From Bigelowiella natans CCMP2755 (Eukaryota > Cercozoa > Chlorarachniophyceae), in NCBI GenBank assembly GCA_000320545.1, contig ADNK01001892.1:17501-79729 (forward strand): a stretch of DNA of 62,229 nucleotides, in the 5' to 3' direction. The notes below the pieces were generated by a model. The model did not search any database, was not told where the DNA came from, and saw only the letters and a list, made by a program, of their open reading frames with translations. This document shows positions 22,660 to 37,672 of the stretch, piece by piece. Positions within the stretch are counted from its first letter, which is position 1; the number at the start of each line of letters is the position of its first letter. The translations under genes and the position numbers were made by a program.

Positions 22660-25600
22660 TACACAGCCAATAAAGAGAGAAAACATATTTATAGTCGTCT
22701 TTGTGGTAAATGCCGTATGAAAGAAGAAGAGGGAGGAAAAAAAGAAACAGACCGATGAATTAAAATGTAAATGCTTTGGTTTTTAATATTATCAATTCAG
22801 GATCCACTATTTTCCCTGCTCTATTGCAACTATTCCTTTCCGGAAGTAGTAGCAGCAGCGACATCATAATCATCACTACAACTGGTTTTAATGAATTGCG
22901 GAGAGTCTTATGGGTGTCATCAGTTATTGGATCACAGGCATTCATGCTGCATATGTTTGCTGTTTCTGGATTTTCTCGGAGTTTTTCTAGGGGAGAATTG
23001 GAATTGTAATGACATATTAGTGATAGTGATAAAGTCATCAAGATAGCGATCATAGAATACTAGTACTTTGAGGGTGGCATTCGCATCAATTCCATCACCC
23101 TTTCCAGGGAGATTGATTCTACCCGTATCTCCATCAATTATGCTTTGTTGCTAGAAACCATGCATCCATTTAATTTCTACCTTTTTATTCATCTTTGGCG
23201 TAATCTTTACTCAATTTCTTCAACAGATAACGATATGAATATAGAATCATCTCAACATCAAGCTAATCAAATTCCCCCTTTGTATCAGAACCTCGGTGTT
23301 GCTGTCTCTGCCAATGGCAAACAGCGTTATGAGGCTTTTATTGAGACTGCTCCTTCTAATGCAGCCAATACAGCAAGAAGAAGAGTGGAAAGGGATGAAT
23401 GATGAAGGAGGAAGCTGCTATCTTATTATTTGGTTTCATTAAATTTACTAGTGAAGGAAGATAGTTATCAAAATATTAAAAATAATAAATAGTAGTGGTA
23501 TAACGAGTTCTTCTAAATGCACAACAAACGTACAAGCATATGATACTAATAATTCGTCTTTCAAAAATGGAAGGAACTCACAAATTTAGTTAACTCTTGC
23601 TCACATAATTTATTCGTCTAGCTTTTATGGATTCTTATGATTACCAATTTATGGTTGTGCTTGATTGGTATCCAATTATAATTTATCTACAACACAAATA
23701 GTGTATTTGTGGTCTTATATTTTCCCAGTTGTTCTTCTTCATCTGTATCTGGAGAATTCGCTCTTATTTGTGAGGCTGCTATTGTTGGTGAGTGGCCGAA
23801 AAAGAAAAAAGGGGAAATCGATCAAATTTGAGCACTGCTTGTTATGTAGAGTTTGCATTAATATTCGCAGAATTGTGCAATATTATCGAGGACATTATTT
23901 ATGCATACAATTAAAAGGAACTTAAATTATTCTATTATTATTGCTTGCAACATCAGGAATGCTTCTCTCGATAGTTTTGAGTGCTCAATTTCTCAGAAAT
24001 TCAAGAAGTATGGTATTAAAAGAAAGAAAAGGTGAAGCATCTAAAACAATAGCAAGAAAATGATAAGTGACAATACAGGAGCCTTAAATTTCTTCGTATT
24101 TCCATACATCAGTATCAATTTCTACTATAGTTCGTGCCTCTACGTCAAAAGGTTTATGTCATGCTGACGAGCACAGAAAGAAGTCAATCATAGCTACCGG
24201 AGTACTCACTTCATCCTTTTTATCTACGGGGTAGTATCTGGAGCTAAAATTTATATGTCTCAAAATATTGGGGAAAAATTAAATGAATTTTTCCCCTACA
24301 ATGATTAAATTGATAGCTGTCACAGTCTAAGTTATCGGCCTACTTGAACTAGTTGTAATAGTAGTTGTGAACAAAACTAGTATAGTGTAAATAGAAGAAT
24401 AATGTAACCTTTTTGAAAACGTTTGTATTTCTGTTATAATTTGATTTTTACTAGGTACTTTCTAGCATACTTCTACATCAATAGAAATCCAATATCATGG
24501 TTGTTGAAGGTATATGAAAAAATACCGATGTAGTAGAAATAGGGAAAAAAGTTGAAATACTGTGTTCTGAGTTGTTTCTTTTTGCATTTTGTAGCTTTTA
24601 CAGCCCCCTTTCTGGATCATGGCTATTATACTAGATTTATTACCTTTCTCTTCGGATGTTCTGGGTAACAAGAACGATATTAATGGCAGTAGCGAGACGG
24701 CAACTCTTCCGGCATCATCTTCGGTGGAATTGAATGGAAAAGAAAACCCAACCAACGCAAAATTCACTCCATTCTTTATTGTAAGAATATTATTTTATTG
24801 ATTCTTCTATCAAAATTACTAACATATTATCCATGATTGTGATACTGGAAAGGTCATTTACTGGTTTATAGTTCTTATTCCGGGAATAATATTTTCGCCT
24901 ACACCTAGCAATTACAACGGCCAGAGTAGATACCAGAAGTCTTATTCTTCACCTACCACTAATATTTCCACCGTTGAGATAAAAAAGAAAAGAAAACAAG
25001 GCAACGAAGTGAAGGAACGACATTTCCATAGCTTATTGAAACAGAATAAAGTAGATTCTGCATCATCTTCTTTGATATTTTCATTATTTTCTTTCTACAA
25101 ATGGAATGAGGCGACAATATCAACGATAACAGCACGCAAGGTATAATAAACATTGTTGGCAAGATAACATTTTGCCACCAATTCAACATGATAATATCAT
25201 TATTTTACAATATTTTCTTATATTTTTTTGTTAATTTTATTCCAAAAAAATTCTTTGCTCCGTCTGATTGATTTATGTTGTCTTTATTTATTCTGGCACT
25301 TTAAATTTCGAAGTGGTACCATTTCCTTGCTGCTATAGCTTTCACACCCTGCATTGCATTAAATCCGGAATTCATGGCCTTTGCGTTTATTGGGGTATTG
25401 TAGAATAATTATAGATTGCAATGATAATGATTTCAATTAATTATACTTTCAATTTAAAAAGACACAATATTTTAAATATCTTTAGCTATTAGTATATTAC
25501 TGAGCTATTACACAATTTTTTCAATATAATCCTCTCATTTAACAAAGAGTAGCCGTTATATTCCTATCAACTGAATATATATTTTACTCTTCAGACATAA

Positions 25601-25756
25601 TATTATAAAATTTAGGCATTATCACTATTCGTAATTGTAGAAGCATTACGCGTAGGGTAAATTTTTTTGGATAAATTGCAGATGATGAACCAACTTATGA
25701 TACATGTATGTACATAAATACATATTTATATTTATATTTATATTAATATGGTTGTG

Positions 25757-25797
<41 letters not shown>

Positions 25798-26770
25798 ATT
25801 AATATATTCAAAACTAATTTAATTTCAAAATTAATCATGAAACTGTTGAGTATTTTAATGCCATTCATATTGAGTGAGATCAAAATAATATTCAGAAATT
25901 TTTGAAATTTAATAAAGATGACAATACGTTTGTTGTGTTGAGTGTGTAAATAATGCTTTCATATATATTCTTAAAATCCTAAATTTCAGTCTTAAACACT
26001 TGCTACTTTCACCAATTTCAGGAGGATATATCGTTTCTACAGTTTAATCTCTTCGTTATTTGACCGGTAATAAATCTGGCATGTAGGAGGAATGTAGCAA
26101 AATTCGAAAAATACATACTATAATAATGATTTCTTTCATCCATGAAGCTTGATTCGGAAATGATTGAAGGAAAAAAAGTTAATAATTAAAATTTTGACTA
26201 TATTAGATATCTGGACAGTAGAGATGAAGGCCCTTTGATCATGTCGCATATATATCTTCTCCTTGGCTGCGCGTTGCCTGTTTTCTTGTATTTGCTCATG
26301 GACCATTATAGATCTCCGCTGGAAAGCAATCACATTTGTAAGCTAATTAGGATAATAACCAGATACTTTATAATCGCTAAAACCTTAAATATGATTAATA
26401 AAAGTACAACAATGAATATTTTGATGACTTTTTATAAAAACAAAAAGTAGAATACTATTAATTACACTTTTCAAGCTTCTGTTGTTGAAGGAATATAGTG
26501 GGAAAAATTCTTATTTAGCTACTTTTTTTAGGGTGGACCACGGGACTAACTGGGATAATTTCTCTTGGTGTAGGTGATGCCTTTGCGTCTATAGGTTGTT
26601 GATTTACCTATATTATGCTACACTAAATGAATTATAATTATAGAGGATGAAAGAATTGAATTTTAAAAAATAGAGTTGTAATCGTTTTGTTAGCATCATT
26701 ATATACGAAATTATAATATTACTTATTTCATCCAGAGAGAGATGTATAGAGAAAGACACACATACACACA

Positions 26771-26813
<43 letters not shown>

Positions 26814-26865
26814 AGAAGTAAGTAAGAAAGTGTTCTTTTATGTTTATATTTGGATCTCCTTCTCT

Positions 26866-26899
<34 letters not shown>

Positions 26900-27297
26900 T
26901 CTCTTTGTTTTCTATGCGTGAGTCTGTAAATAATGAGAGTTTGTTTTTACAAAATTAGTTGGAGTAAGTTATGGTTGCCGATTTTTCCCTCAAATTCCGG
27001 GGACTCACAAATCATTTGAAGGAATGATAGGTAAAATATCTCATAATCTGGAAATCCCACAGCTTATTTTAAGAATTAAGTTTGTTAAGTTATGATAAAA
27101 TCTAGAATATCAGAGAATAATGACACTTATGTAAACAATATATTTGATTTCAATTATGTTCTTGAGTTATTCCAAACAACAAATATTTGTCTTGAAACAA
27201 TAATTTTAATTTCTTAAATGTTTGTCTTAAAATAAGAATCTTAAAGTATTGTGCAACAGGAATGGGAACACAACACAGACATACATTTAGACACATG

Positions 27298-27350
<53 letters not shown>

Positions 27351-27599
27351 GTATTTAGTAATTAATTCGTTTATTTATTTATTTTGTTTGCAGCGGGCTA
27401 TGGTTCGATGATTCTAACAATCACTTTTATTTCGGGAATTACTTTGGATAAATTTTCCATCGAAATTGCTTTTGAGGCATGTCATTTGCATGCAATACCT
27501 GCTGCACTTTGTGCATCGTTAGAAGTGTGTACAGACCAGATGGATAACCTATTCCTGCCTACGTTCTATTTTGTTTGGCTAACTCTCTGTTTCTCGTAA
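21676..27599 (+). CDS. Dolichol kinase (SEC59/DOLK family), 5' exons tentative
   Basis: The 3' half is secure: exons 24604-24780, 24853-25140, 25314-25394, 25616-25656, 26022-26066, 26207-26337, 26532-26594, 26959-27030 and 27394-27599 join in phase. The product carries the hallmarks of the CTP-dependent polyprenol kinase family: TARKWYHFLAAIAFTP, DEGPLIMSHIYLLLG, then GIISLGVGDAFASI followed by PGTHKSFEGM, and a final SLEVCTDQMDNLFLPTFYF, matching human DOLK in order. The enzyme phosphorylates dolichol with CTP in the ER membrane to make the lipid carrier for N-glycosylation and GPI anchors. Between 24853 and 25140 there is a hydrophilic Lys/Ser-rich loop. Upstream hydrophobic stretches consistent with TM exons occur at about 21960-22045, 22270-22385, 22785-22860, 23064-23230, 23701-23790, 23958-24030 and 24134-24233, but start and joins are uncertain; 21676 is the first ATG followed by a good GTAAGA donor. 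Confidence 0.85.
25761..25797 (+). repeat. (GT)n microsatellite
   Basis: GT dinucleotide run in an intron of the dolichol kinase gene. Confidence 0.95.
26773..26897. repeat. Complementary (GA)n and (TC)n tracts within one intron
   Basis: A (GA)n tract at about 26773-26811 and a (TC)n tract at about 26870-26897 lie in the same dolichol kinase intron (26595-26958). They are reverse complements and could form a long stem in the transcript, shortening the intron. Confidence 0.85.
27300..27348 (+). repeat. (TA)n microsatellite near last dolichol kinase exon
   Basis: About 24 TA units 45 bp upstream of the 3' splice site at 27393. Similar (TA)n tracts lie at 11276-11309, 28279-28317, 32940-32972, 34829-34860, 39020-39080, 49475-49510 and 49580-49614. 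Confidence 0.95.
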
Positions 27600-28275
27600 T
27601 GATGCGTTGAATTATAATATTAATCTTGAAATACATTTGCAAACTGTACAATATTCGCTCTGATTCTTATTATATTTGCACATCCAAGCGGTTAGTACAT
27701 GTAGAAATTTTGCCGGTTTTCTTGCCGTCATGTCATTGTGCATAGCAGTGAGTGCATGAAATTAATTGTGCACGTACAATCAGTGCCAGAGTGGTTCACA
27801 AGGGAGCAGCCTGTACGTAGCTAAACACAACGTGCGCGTTTACGATATGCGTGCACCGCGTGCCGCAAATCGTCGCCACGCCGCCTGTTCCAAATATACG
27901 CAAGATCCATCGAAAAAATCAAAATTTATAGTGATTGTCGTGCATGAAATTACACGCATGCATATGCGCGATCGATGCACACATAAACGTATCCGATCCA
28001 GCAATGTGTGTTACACGCATCACAGTCATGCACCACACATGCGTTCGATCAATCCCTCAATACAAGGGCATACTGTCCACATATATATGTCCACATATTA
28101 ATCGATGAATGACACGTATACTTGGCGCATAGCAGCTGCAGACATGATGCGTTATTTGCCTACGTACGTGGGCACCTTTATTGTCAGTGCGTAATGCAAT
28201 TTGAGCGCGGGTAACACACATGCAGTGCGCTAGCTAGTGCGTACGACACGGACACTTGTTGTTCATGGCAAACAT

Positions 28276-28320
<45 letters not shown>

Positions 28321-28458
28321 TAGCGTTGATGCGTTGATTACGTGCTTGATTGAGACATTGGGTGCAATGCGCTGCAAATGCGACGAAGATTACGTACAAT
28401 GTGAGCATCACAGTTATATATTCTTGCTACACGTGCGTGGTAGTGGGGGCCAAGGATA
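27600..28458. repeat. GC-richer intergenic island between convergent genes
   Basis: Lies between the 3' ends of the dolichol kinase (plus) and GPCR (minus) genes. From about 27740 to 28440 it is rich in TGCATGC/GCACGT words and lacks trinucleotide microsatellites, except for a (TA)n tract at 28279-28317. ORFs at 27766-28101 and 28184-28411 have no recognisable content. It resembles the other islands in composition. Confidence 0.5.
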
Positions 28459-29775
28459 TTAAACCATTGCTTTGACCAGTCCTTTTGGCAAATGTCTCAT
28501 TTCGTCTGTTCCGGCATTACTTTTCCCCTCATCAATTTCCTCCATGAGAATATCCTGAGCTCTGTTATTTGCAGCCGTGCCACCAGGATTACTGGTTGCA
28601 GATTTCAAGAAGCCAGGACTACGAGCAGATGTATTATTGGTGCTTGAAGAAGTTCCAAAGGATTTACTTTTTTTAATTCTGAAGGAGTCCCCACCTGCAT
28701 GTGCAAGATATAGCAAGCATGCCTTTTGACATCTTTGATGTGTATAATATCACACTTAAGTCAACATAATTCACAAACTTATATATGATGATATACCAGC
28801 ATCATTCACTCTTACCTACCTACATCAGACAACTTATGAACGGTTCTGGTTCTACTATGATGGCCTCTTGCTGACGCTTCTACTTTACACTCGACATCAA
28901 CCCCTGTTTGTTGTTGGGTTATCCTTGATCGTGCACCGTTTGAAAAATAGATGTTGCTTGTTCCCCCCCTAGGAATATTGCTACCTACAGCCTTTTGGGA
29001 AATATTATCAATAGGAAGAAAAGGACAATACATGGGAAAAACAAAACAAGTCAATGAAGGAAACAAAAAGACAAAGTTAGGTCCAATATTTTATTCGTTT
29101 ACATAAACAACATTAAATCATAAAAATAATAATATTAATTTGTATATATTCATGGAACCCCGCCTCCTCCGTAAGACGTGTGCCGACTGCTGTGTTTTGA
29201 ATTCTCTCCATATCCAAATAGAGCGACATTCAGTCTCCACTAAAAATAATCATGATATATTAAAGTCAATTTGAATTGATTTCTTAATATCCATTATGTT
29301 GACACATAACTTTATGCTAAATTCAAAATACAAAATATCACGCTATGCGTTGTGATCAATAATTCAGCTTTATTTGTTTGATTGTGGATCCTATACAATC
29401 AGAATAGGAAAATCAGGGATAATAGGACTAATAGGCCCTTCTTTGTACGATTTGCTGGTAACTTAGGAAAGAATACTAATATGTAGAACAAGGAGTCTCT
29501 AACTTAATAACAACTTGCCTTTGTATCTTATCTTATATATGTATTTTTGTTATTATTACCCCGAACATTGTAATCAGCACGATAATAGGAACAAGGCACA
29601 AGAACATAGCTATTATCTGTTGTTTAGTGTGGAAGAAGTGGAGTGTGTATGTGCATGTGTGTGTGCCTCCTATCGAAGCATTAGAATAAGAAGAAGAATA
29701 GAGTGATGATAACCTAGTTAGTCCTTCTGTTGGTTGCTGTTGTCACTTGATGTATATTACTACGTAATGTTTCTA

Positions 29776-29807
<32 letters not shown>

Positions 29808-31480
29808 TTGCCTAATGCTATTACTACTTACAAGGTATTCAACTTCAAATTCATTTCTTGAGTGTTCCCAAAAGATGAGGCTGACACCTACAGCACCTCC
29901 AACTATCATCACATATAGAGCCATAGCAAGTTCTTTTGCTTCATTGAATTGCTCAGGAGCCTAATATGTAAAAGGGCATTACTAGTTACCTATTACATAC
30001 GATCAGTACTTGGTAATAACAATATTAGTTGCAATAACAATATGTTTGGTTCTGTGTATGAAATTCCGTCAAATCATCATCATATCATCATCATCATCAT
30101 CATCATATCATCATGAACAACAACAACAACAACATCCGTTTGTTGTCAAAATGAACAGTAGTTTTGGTTGCAGCATCGTTGTTTTTCTACATACATACAC
30201 TTGGACTACTACAGCTAGTGATCATGCTGAAGATTGGTTGCAGATACGAGTTGACATTATTCATAAGAGAAGTTACATCATCTCTCACCTCTCTGGCGTC
30301 ATATGCCAATTTAGTCATCCCTAGCAAGATTACCTGCAATATTTGATGACGACGAAGAGAAGAGAAGAAAGTAAAAAAGTGACAAGAATAAACAAGAGAA
30401 GGAGAAAACAAATAAAGATGGATGATACATATAATATTACCCCAAACGTTGATATCAATACTGTAAGAGCAGCGGGGTGGACCTCACAATGGTGGTAGCT
30501 GGAGAAGGAGGAGGCAAAGAAGATGGAAATAGGAGAATAATGACAAGAAACAATGTTCTCCTATTATTGATCAGCCACTTGAGATATGTATAAACTTTGA
30601 TTCTCAGAAAAATCGTAATAATACCGCAGCATTAGGATAGTGACAGTAGATGTAGTTATTATAGAAATAAGAAACATATCTTCAATTTAAAAATCAAAAG
30701 AAGCATCATGCCTTTGTCACACCAACAATTCGCAACAAGAACTATTTATTGTCATCATCATCATCATCATCGTCATCATCATCATCATTTTTACGTCGTA
30801 CGTTGTAATAACGTTTTCTACGGTTACAATAGTTTCTTGATATTGTGGTGGCTCAGCAACTAAGACACACATGGAAGAAGACTATGATGATGATGATGAT
30901 GATGATGATAAGTTAAAGCCCTCTTCCGTTATGAATCAATCATAAAGTCGTCTTCTTTCTTTCTACTACAAGTATCTTCTATGATTAAAAGAATCAATCA
31001 AAACTATATTTTTTATTTAGGAGGTAGTAGCATAAAGGTTGGAAGTTTCCTCTCACATAGCATCAGCAATTCAACTGTATACATGTGTGTGTATATAAAT
31101 ATCTTCGCAGTATGATCATTCTCGATCACCAGTAATAGAAACTAAGACAATCAAGACAATAACAACCTGGAACATCAACAATGACAACAACAACAACAAC
31201 AGCAATATATTTAAGCATTGAGACAATGATTATTGCCTAATTATTTTCAAATCTGATGTGTGATGCTGGTGCTTAATCCCCTTTGCCTTTTCTCAATGTC
31301 CCTGTCATCATCATCATCATCATCATTGCTGTTTAATTAGTACTCTGGCGCTGTATTTTTATTCTAATACACTAGCTAACTACTATTTGTTACTACAGGT
31401 ATAATTGCATAACGGATCAGCCTAAAGTCCGTTAGTAGGGCAGCGCTCATCGACTAAACAACATTCAATAATAGATACAA

Positions 31481-31516
<36 letters not shown>

Positions 31517-32935
31517 GAGATTTGTAATTATAATAAGTGCTATGTGTATATTATTAACTACTAGAAAATAGTCTCTTTCCTACCTAGATCAGCATTGATA
31601 TCCTACTCTAACTACCACTACTACTAACTACGATTACTAATAAAGGTGCTGCTTGCAAGTATGGAAACACCAGGTACAATGTTTAAAAAAGTTACAAAAG
31701 ATGTTTCGAAAGGCTACTTCTAGGGAGGAAATACTTGAAAGCAGGGTTCCCATTAATAAATTCTATACAGATCAGTATGCTTGATCTATGGTACTACTTA
31801 CCCCTTGATTAAAGAATATCTGGTATATACGGTAGGTCTTTGCACCAAGAGCACCAAGAGCAATAACGAAACCTTCATTGGTTTTATTAAAGGAAGAAAT
31901 TGGAAGTAACGACGGTGCAAATACTACTGATCATAGCGATGTCTAAGATGATGATGATGATGATGATGATGATGATACATTCTGAAGTAGTAACCAATAC
32001 AATGTAGTACACCATCATTTCAGATGATCCTGATAAAATCGTATATTTATTCACAAAAAGGAGGAGAGGAGGAGGAGGAGAAGAAGGTTCTTTGCCATTC
32101 ACTTGTTTGTTCTCCGTTTGGTTGTTTGACGTTATTCATTTTTACCAATCGATGGAACCCATAGCTGTGCCGTACATAGAGAATCTGTAATGTTATTTCC
32201 TCCTCCCATAATTATGTTGGCACCTAGTAGCATAGATCATATTGACATGACGCTATAACTACCACGAATTTTGCATCAACACTGAATATAGTACTATATG
32301 GATAGAATAGTCATCATAATTTGTTTCACTACTTCTACTACATACGCACTCGAGATGACAAGCATGCAGCCAAGAACGAAAAGAATGGAATAGCTCATTG
32401 ATATAGCTTTGATCTGAAATGATGAACATTACATAAAACCACCGTTAAATCAATCAATATATGATGAAGAAAACGTAATCAAGGAAAGCAGTTATTTGTA
32501 GAATAAACAATGAAAGAATTTAAAGTAGTAATATGCTGGTATGCGAGAGATTTCTTGTGATATAAGGATGCTGCTGACCATTTGATGCTCTCTCTTCAAA
32601 ACAAGGAGAGCACAAATTCCAGTAGAAATAAAAAGGCCTGAAATAGCACGTATTCCCACCGTAACCCCCCAGCATACACAAATAAACGAACACATATATA
32701 TATATCTTCAGAAACAACTTATTGAAATAATGTTAGATTATGTTTAATATAGCTATGCACGCATATCATATATCGTCACCGTATCAACCTCTAGTCTGTA
32801 TAGAAGAATATGATATCAAAGGGGTGTTTAGTGATGTTCTATTACAAATCGTAGAAAGAATAGCAATTCCTAGCCGATTTGATGCCGAGACATACCAGTC
32901 TTTGTACTCTGGAGCCTAATACGGTGCATATTATC

Positions 32936-32975
<40 letters not shown>

Positions 32976-34417
32976 TATATATAGATATAAATATATACAT
33001 GGAGCTGACATCATACGTGATGTGAGATGTAATACTGCCAGAAATACAAATATAGCAAGCATAATGCTGATGCTTCGTCCAAAATAGCAGGTAAAGATGC
33101 TACTGCTACTACCACCTGGAAAGTGTTAGATATCCAATTTGGCCATGTTGTTGTTTTAGTCCCTGAATCAGTAGTGGTAGTGATCAGTAGTACATATTTA
33201 TAACTGTAACTATCGGAACGAAGAAGGAGAAGGTTGATAGTATTGGTGTGAGCATTGTATAACATATATATATATATATATATATATATTGATACATATT
33301 ATACTAAAGGTTTTTACAACAATAAAACAATAAATACAACAACAATAAAAGGTACTTCTATTCCAATGTACTTAAGATAACGTTAGTTATTATGATAATA
33401 TGCAACAACAACACTGTATTATTATTGTTATCTATCTAAGGTATTGGTACATTACTTACCTATCCATTGACACGCAATGTCGTACATGTCTAATGACGAA
33501 TTGCTTGCTTTTTGCAGCAAATCATCCTTCAACACAACACCGCATAGTAAAAATTATGTGAAGCTGAATCAAATTAAATTTGCTATAATTTCTATTTATG
33601 ATAATTATTGTCAGTCAAGATCCGCAATCTTCACCGTGTTCAATTTGAATGATGAAGAGAATTATGACTAACGTGCATTTACAGTATTGGTAGTAGTAGT
33701 TGTTGTTGTTGTAGTAGTAGTACCATCTCGCTTTGGAGAATGTTCAATCGACGAAGAAACGAGCCTTGGAAGAAGGACCATTATTCAACCATGTTGATGA
33801 TAGAGGAAAATAATAAATTTAAGAAATAAAGAGAAAATAAATAGCATATATACTGGAGAGGAAGGTCAAATTTCCCCAAGAAAAAGGAATATATAATGAA
33901 GCTATTTATTGTAAATATACACAGGATATCTACATAAGATATCTACACAGGACATACACAATTTTCGCCTATAACACATAGCAGCAAAGCAGTTGTTAAA
34001 AAATAGCTTTGTACTATTTGTTGTAGTCTTAGTGTACTACATGTAGTAGTAGTAATAGTAGTAGTAGTAGTAGTAGTAGTACCAAAATCATGGTATGGAG
34101 AGGATGAGGAAGAGGGCATGACCCTGTAGTTAGAAGTCGTCAATATTGAGAAATTAGGAGATATTGATCATGATGATTATGATGATTATGATGATGAGAG
34201 AATATTAGTAGCTTTGAAGAAATCCAGCAAATTGTTATCAAGAGCAGACAAGAAGGATGTAACGTAATAGATTGTCACATGTACTAGTCATTGTTAGAGA
34301 GTCGTCGTCATTATGATTCAAGTTGGAGATAGTACTTCAATCAATGCATTATCATATATTGTTTCACGCAGAAGATGAGAGACACAATTTTTGTTCTTAG
34401 CCATTGTGACAATATTA

Positions 34418-34453
<36 letters not shown>

Positions 34454-34822
34454 TGGTTGATGTATACAAGAAGTAGTTTATATGTACTGTACTATCATTA
34501 TTATATTTCCCCAATGTCAGTCAGTCATCACAAACAACAGCACATATATAACAATCGTGATACACATTGCAACCCTACTACTACTAGTGAACAACATCGT
34601 CGTTATGTCTTCATTTTGTGGTCATACTTTGGAGAAGCAACTTTTCGTAGAGAAATCTGTGGGTAATCACAATCTACACTTCCATCTCCAGCGAGAGAGT
34701 TTGTACTAAGAAGTAGAACCAAAGAACATATCAATTTTAAAACATTTTGCTACCATCCTCTTTCTTTTCTTTCACTACTGAGTTAACTTAAAGCAGCACT
34801 TATTAAAATCTATATATCTTCA

Positions 34823-34863
<41 letters not shown>

Positions 34864-37437
34864 TCTTCATAGAACGATGAGAGCATTTAGAAGCAAACAA
34901 TGAGACTACTAATACACACAAGGTTGATTTAGTTGATCTTACTTATTGCTGTAGCACATTTGGGTGTATGGTGGTAGTGATAACCGACTCAGCTGTTCAT
35001 TCAATGGTAATTGTGATGGTGGCGGTGAAGGTTATGGGGGGGAAAAGAACAATGTAGATAATCAAACGATGATACTAATAGAGACATATAATATTTCTCT
35101 TAAGGTAAGTTTGAGGCTCAACAACTAGCAAGCTTTATCGATTGCACTTAATTAAAGTAAAGATGTAGGAAGAATGCAAAGGTAACCAATAATATTTGTT
35201 ATTGATAGGGATAATACAGCACGTAGTAGTACCGAATTAGCTGATATAAACTTTGTAGGCGCCCAGTACTTGAAGATGAATGTTTCATTTTTTGCTAGCT
35301 TACGACTCACATATGTTTCCTTATTTATTTTACCATTATAGGATAGAAAAGGAGGAGGAGAAAAAATAGGAAGAAGAGGTGGGGGAAGGGAAACAAACAA
35401 CAAATATGAGTATCATGAATTGTTCCCGGCTGCTTCAGGATATGATGATAACTGTTACTACTACTACTACGCACTCATGGCACAGCAGGGTCTCCGATGC
35501 TTCTTCATGTTTGCTACTTCTCACAAGTGTTTTGTTGTTAGTCACAATTAGCATAGAATGCTGGTGCTATATCATCAACACCGTCGTCTTAACTATCATC
35601 ACAATCATGATCATCATCATGACACAAAGCCGAACTATCATTATTAAATTCATCGTCATCATCATCATAGTACCAAGCCAGAGATTCCCCAGTAGGAAAC
35701 CGTTAAGTTCAGTCCTCGATTTACGATAACCTTGATGATGATGATAATCAATAAGATACAACATCAACAGTGAAAAGGAAGAAGAAGAAGAAGTAGAAAA
35801 AGAAGAAAAAGAAGTTCTTGTGCGAATAATAAATCAGACTGCTCACTACTCCATCGATAGATAGTCCTTTATCGGTACTTTGTTGTTTAATTATTATCTC
35901 CGTTACTATTACCACTACTATTATTACTACTACTACCACTACCCAATAATACTACTACTACCTGATGCAACTGCCCTTTGTCATACGTCTCAATCTCGGC
36001 CTACAACAACATACAAACAATCATAATAATAGAAGCTTGGCGAGGACATAACGAGAATAGATCAAAGAACAACTTAAGAATTTCTTGTTCTTGTTCTTCT
36101 CTTCTTTATCTATAGTAATAGTATAAGGAAGATAATCCTCATGTTAATCAATATCTTTCAACAAATAATATCAATAATCCTCATGTTAATCAATATCTTT
36201 CAACAAATAATATCAATAATCCTCATGTTAATCAATATCTTTCAACAAATAATATCAAACGGAAACCTTGATATCGGCACAGTTACTTCCTGATCCTAAT
36301 GGATTGAATGTGTTGTAGAAGTAAAGAATGAGGATGTTATCACCACACAAACTAAAAGACCAACACAGTAATAGTAGTAGTAGTAGTATCAATGCACTAA
36401 TGATTCATTATAATGGGTAGAGATAATAACAATATTCTACACACGGATGATGATTATGCTTTGTGTGATATTATCTTCTGCTGTTGTACCCTAATCGTGT
36501 TTCATCATATTGTTACTATTGTTACTAGCATTCGTGTATGCTTGTCGATGTTAGTACTACTAGTACTTCAATTACCATCTACGTTCCACGAGTTGCACCA
36601 AGGCGGGGTGAATCGATATCTTCATCAACATTGACACATAATAAGCAGCAGGGTATAATAAGCACAGCAATTACACTATCATCATCATTAAGGACTATTA
36701 GTCATCCTACTACTACTGCTTCAGCATCATCAACATCATCATCATCATCATCATCATCTTCATCATCATGATCACTACCACCACCTCTACCACCCCATAT
36801 CCACCTAATAGGAACTCTTACCTTTCAGAAAGTCCGTGAACAATATCGGTGTCATTTTGGGTAGCGTACAGCTGAATTACCTAGCTCAAGCACACAACAA
36901 GCAGACAGTAGGGATATGTTGTGATATCATCAAAAACAGTCGGATGAATGTACAGCATCATCATTATGATCACCAACACCATAATCTATATGATTTAAGC
37001 TATTATTACTACTACTGCAACCTACATGGATTGCTGATTCAACTTATGTATTTTAATTTACTTCAATTGAATACTTTGATGATTAGTGATAGCTTCTAAT
37101 GCTACTACTACTTCTACAACTACTGTTACTAATACTATTATACCTCAGGGATTTGTAAGCTCCTCCAAAAGTCACTGCTCTCCGCAACGAAGCTAGCATA
37201 ATCCGCGTTCCTGGTAATAATACATAGAAATACTGTAAATGTACTCTTTCAAAAGAGTAAGCTTCTCTTTTAAAATTTTCATTTTATTTAAGGTTCAAAT
37301 ACTGGTTTACATCTCATTTGACTATTGTACTTCCAAACAGTTGCTAGGTTATACAATAATCAATTTTGTCAGCTCTATAATTCTTACTATCATCCCAATT
37401 CAGTGCGTAAGCAGCATATCCGCTACTACTATGTATG

Positions 37438-37472
<35 letters not shown>

Positions 37473-37522
37473 CGTATGCATGCACTACTACTACTACCAC
37501 TACTAGTGATGATAGGGCTGTT

Positions 37523-37559
<37 letters not shown>

Positions 37560-37638
37560 GACCCAAGTGATGATAGGGCTGTTTACTACTACTTCTACTA
37601 CTACTACTACTACTGAACCAAGTGATGATAGGGCTGTT

Positions 37639-37672
<34 letters not shown>

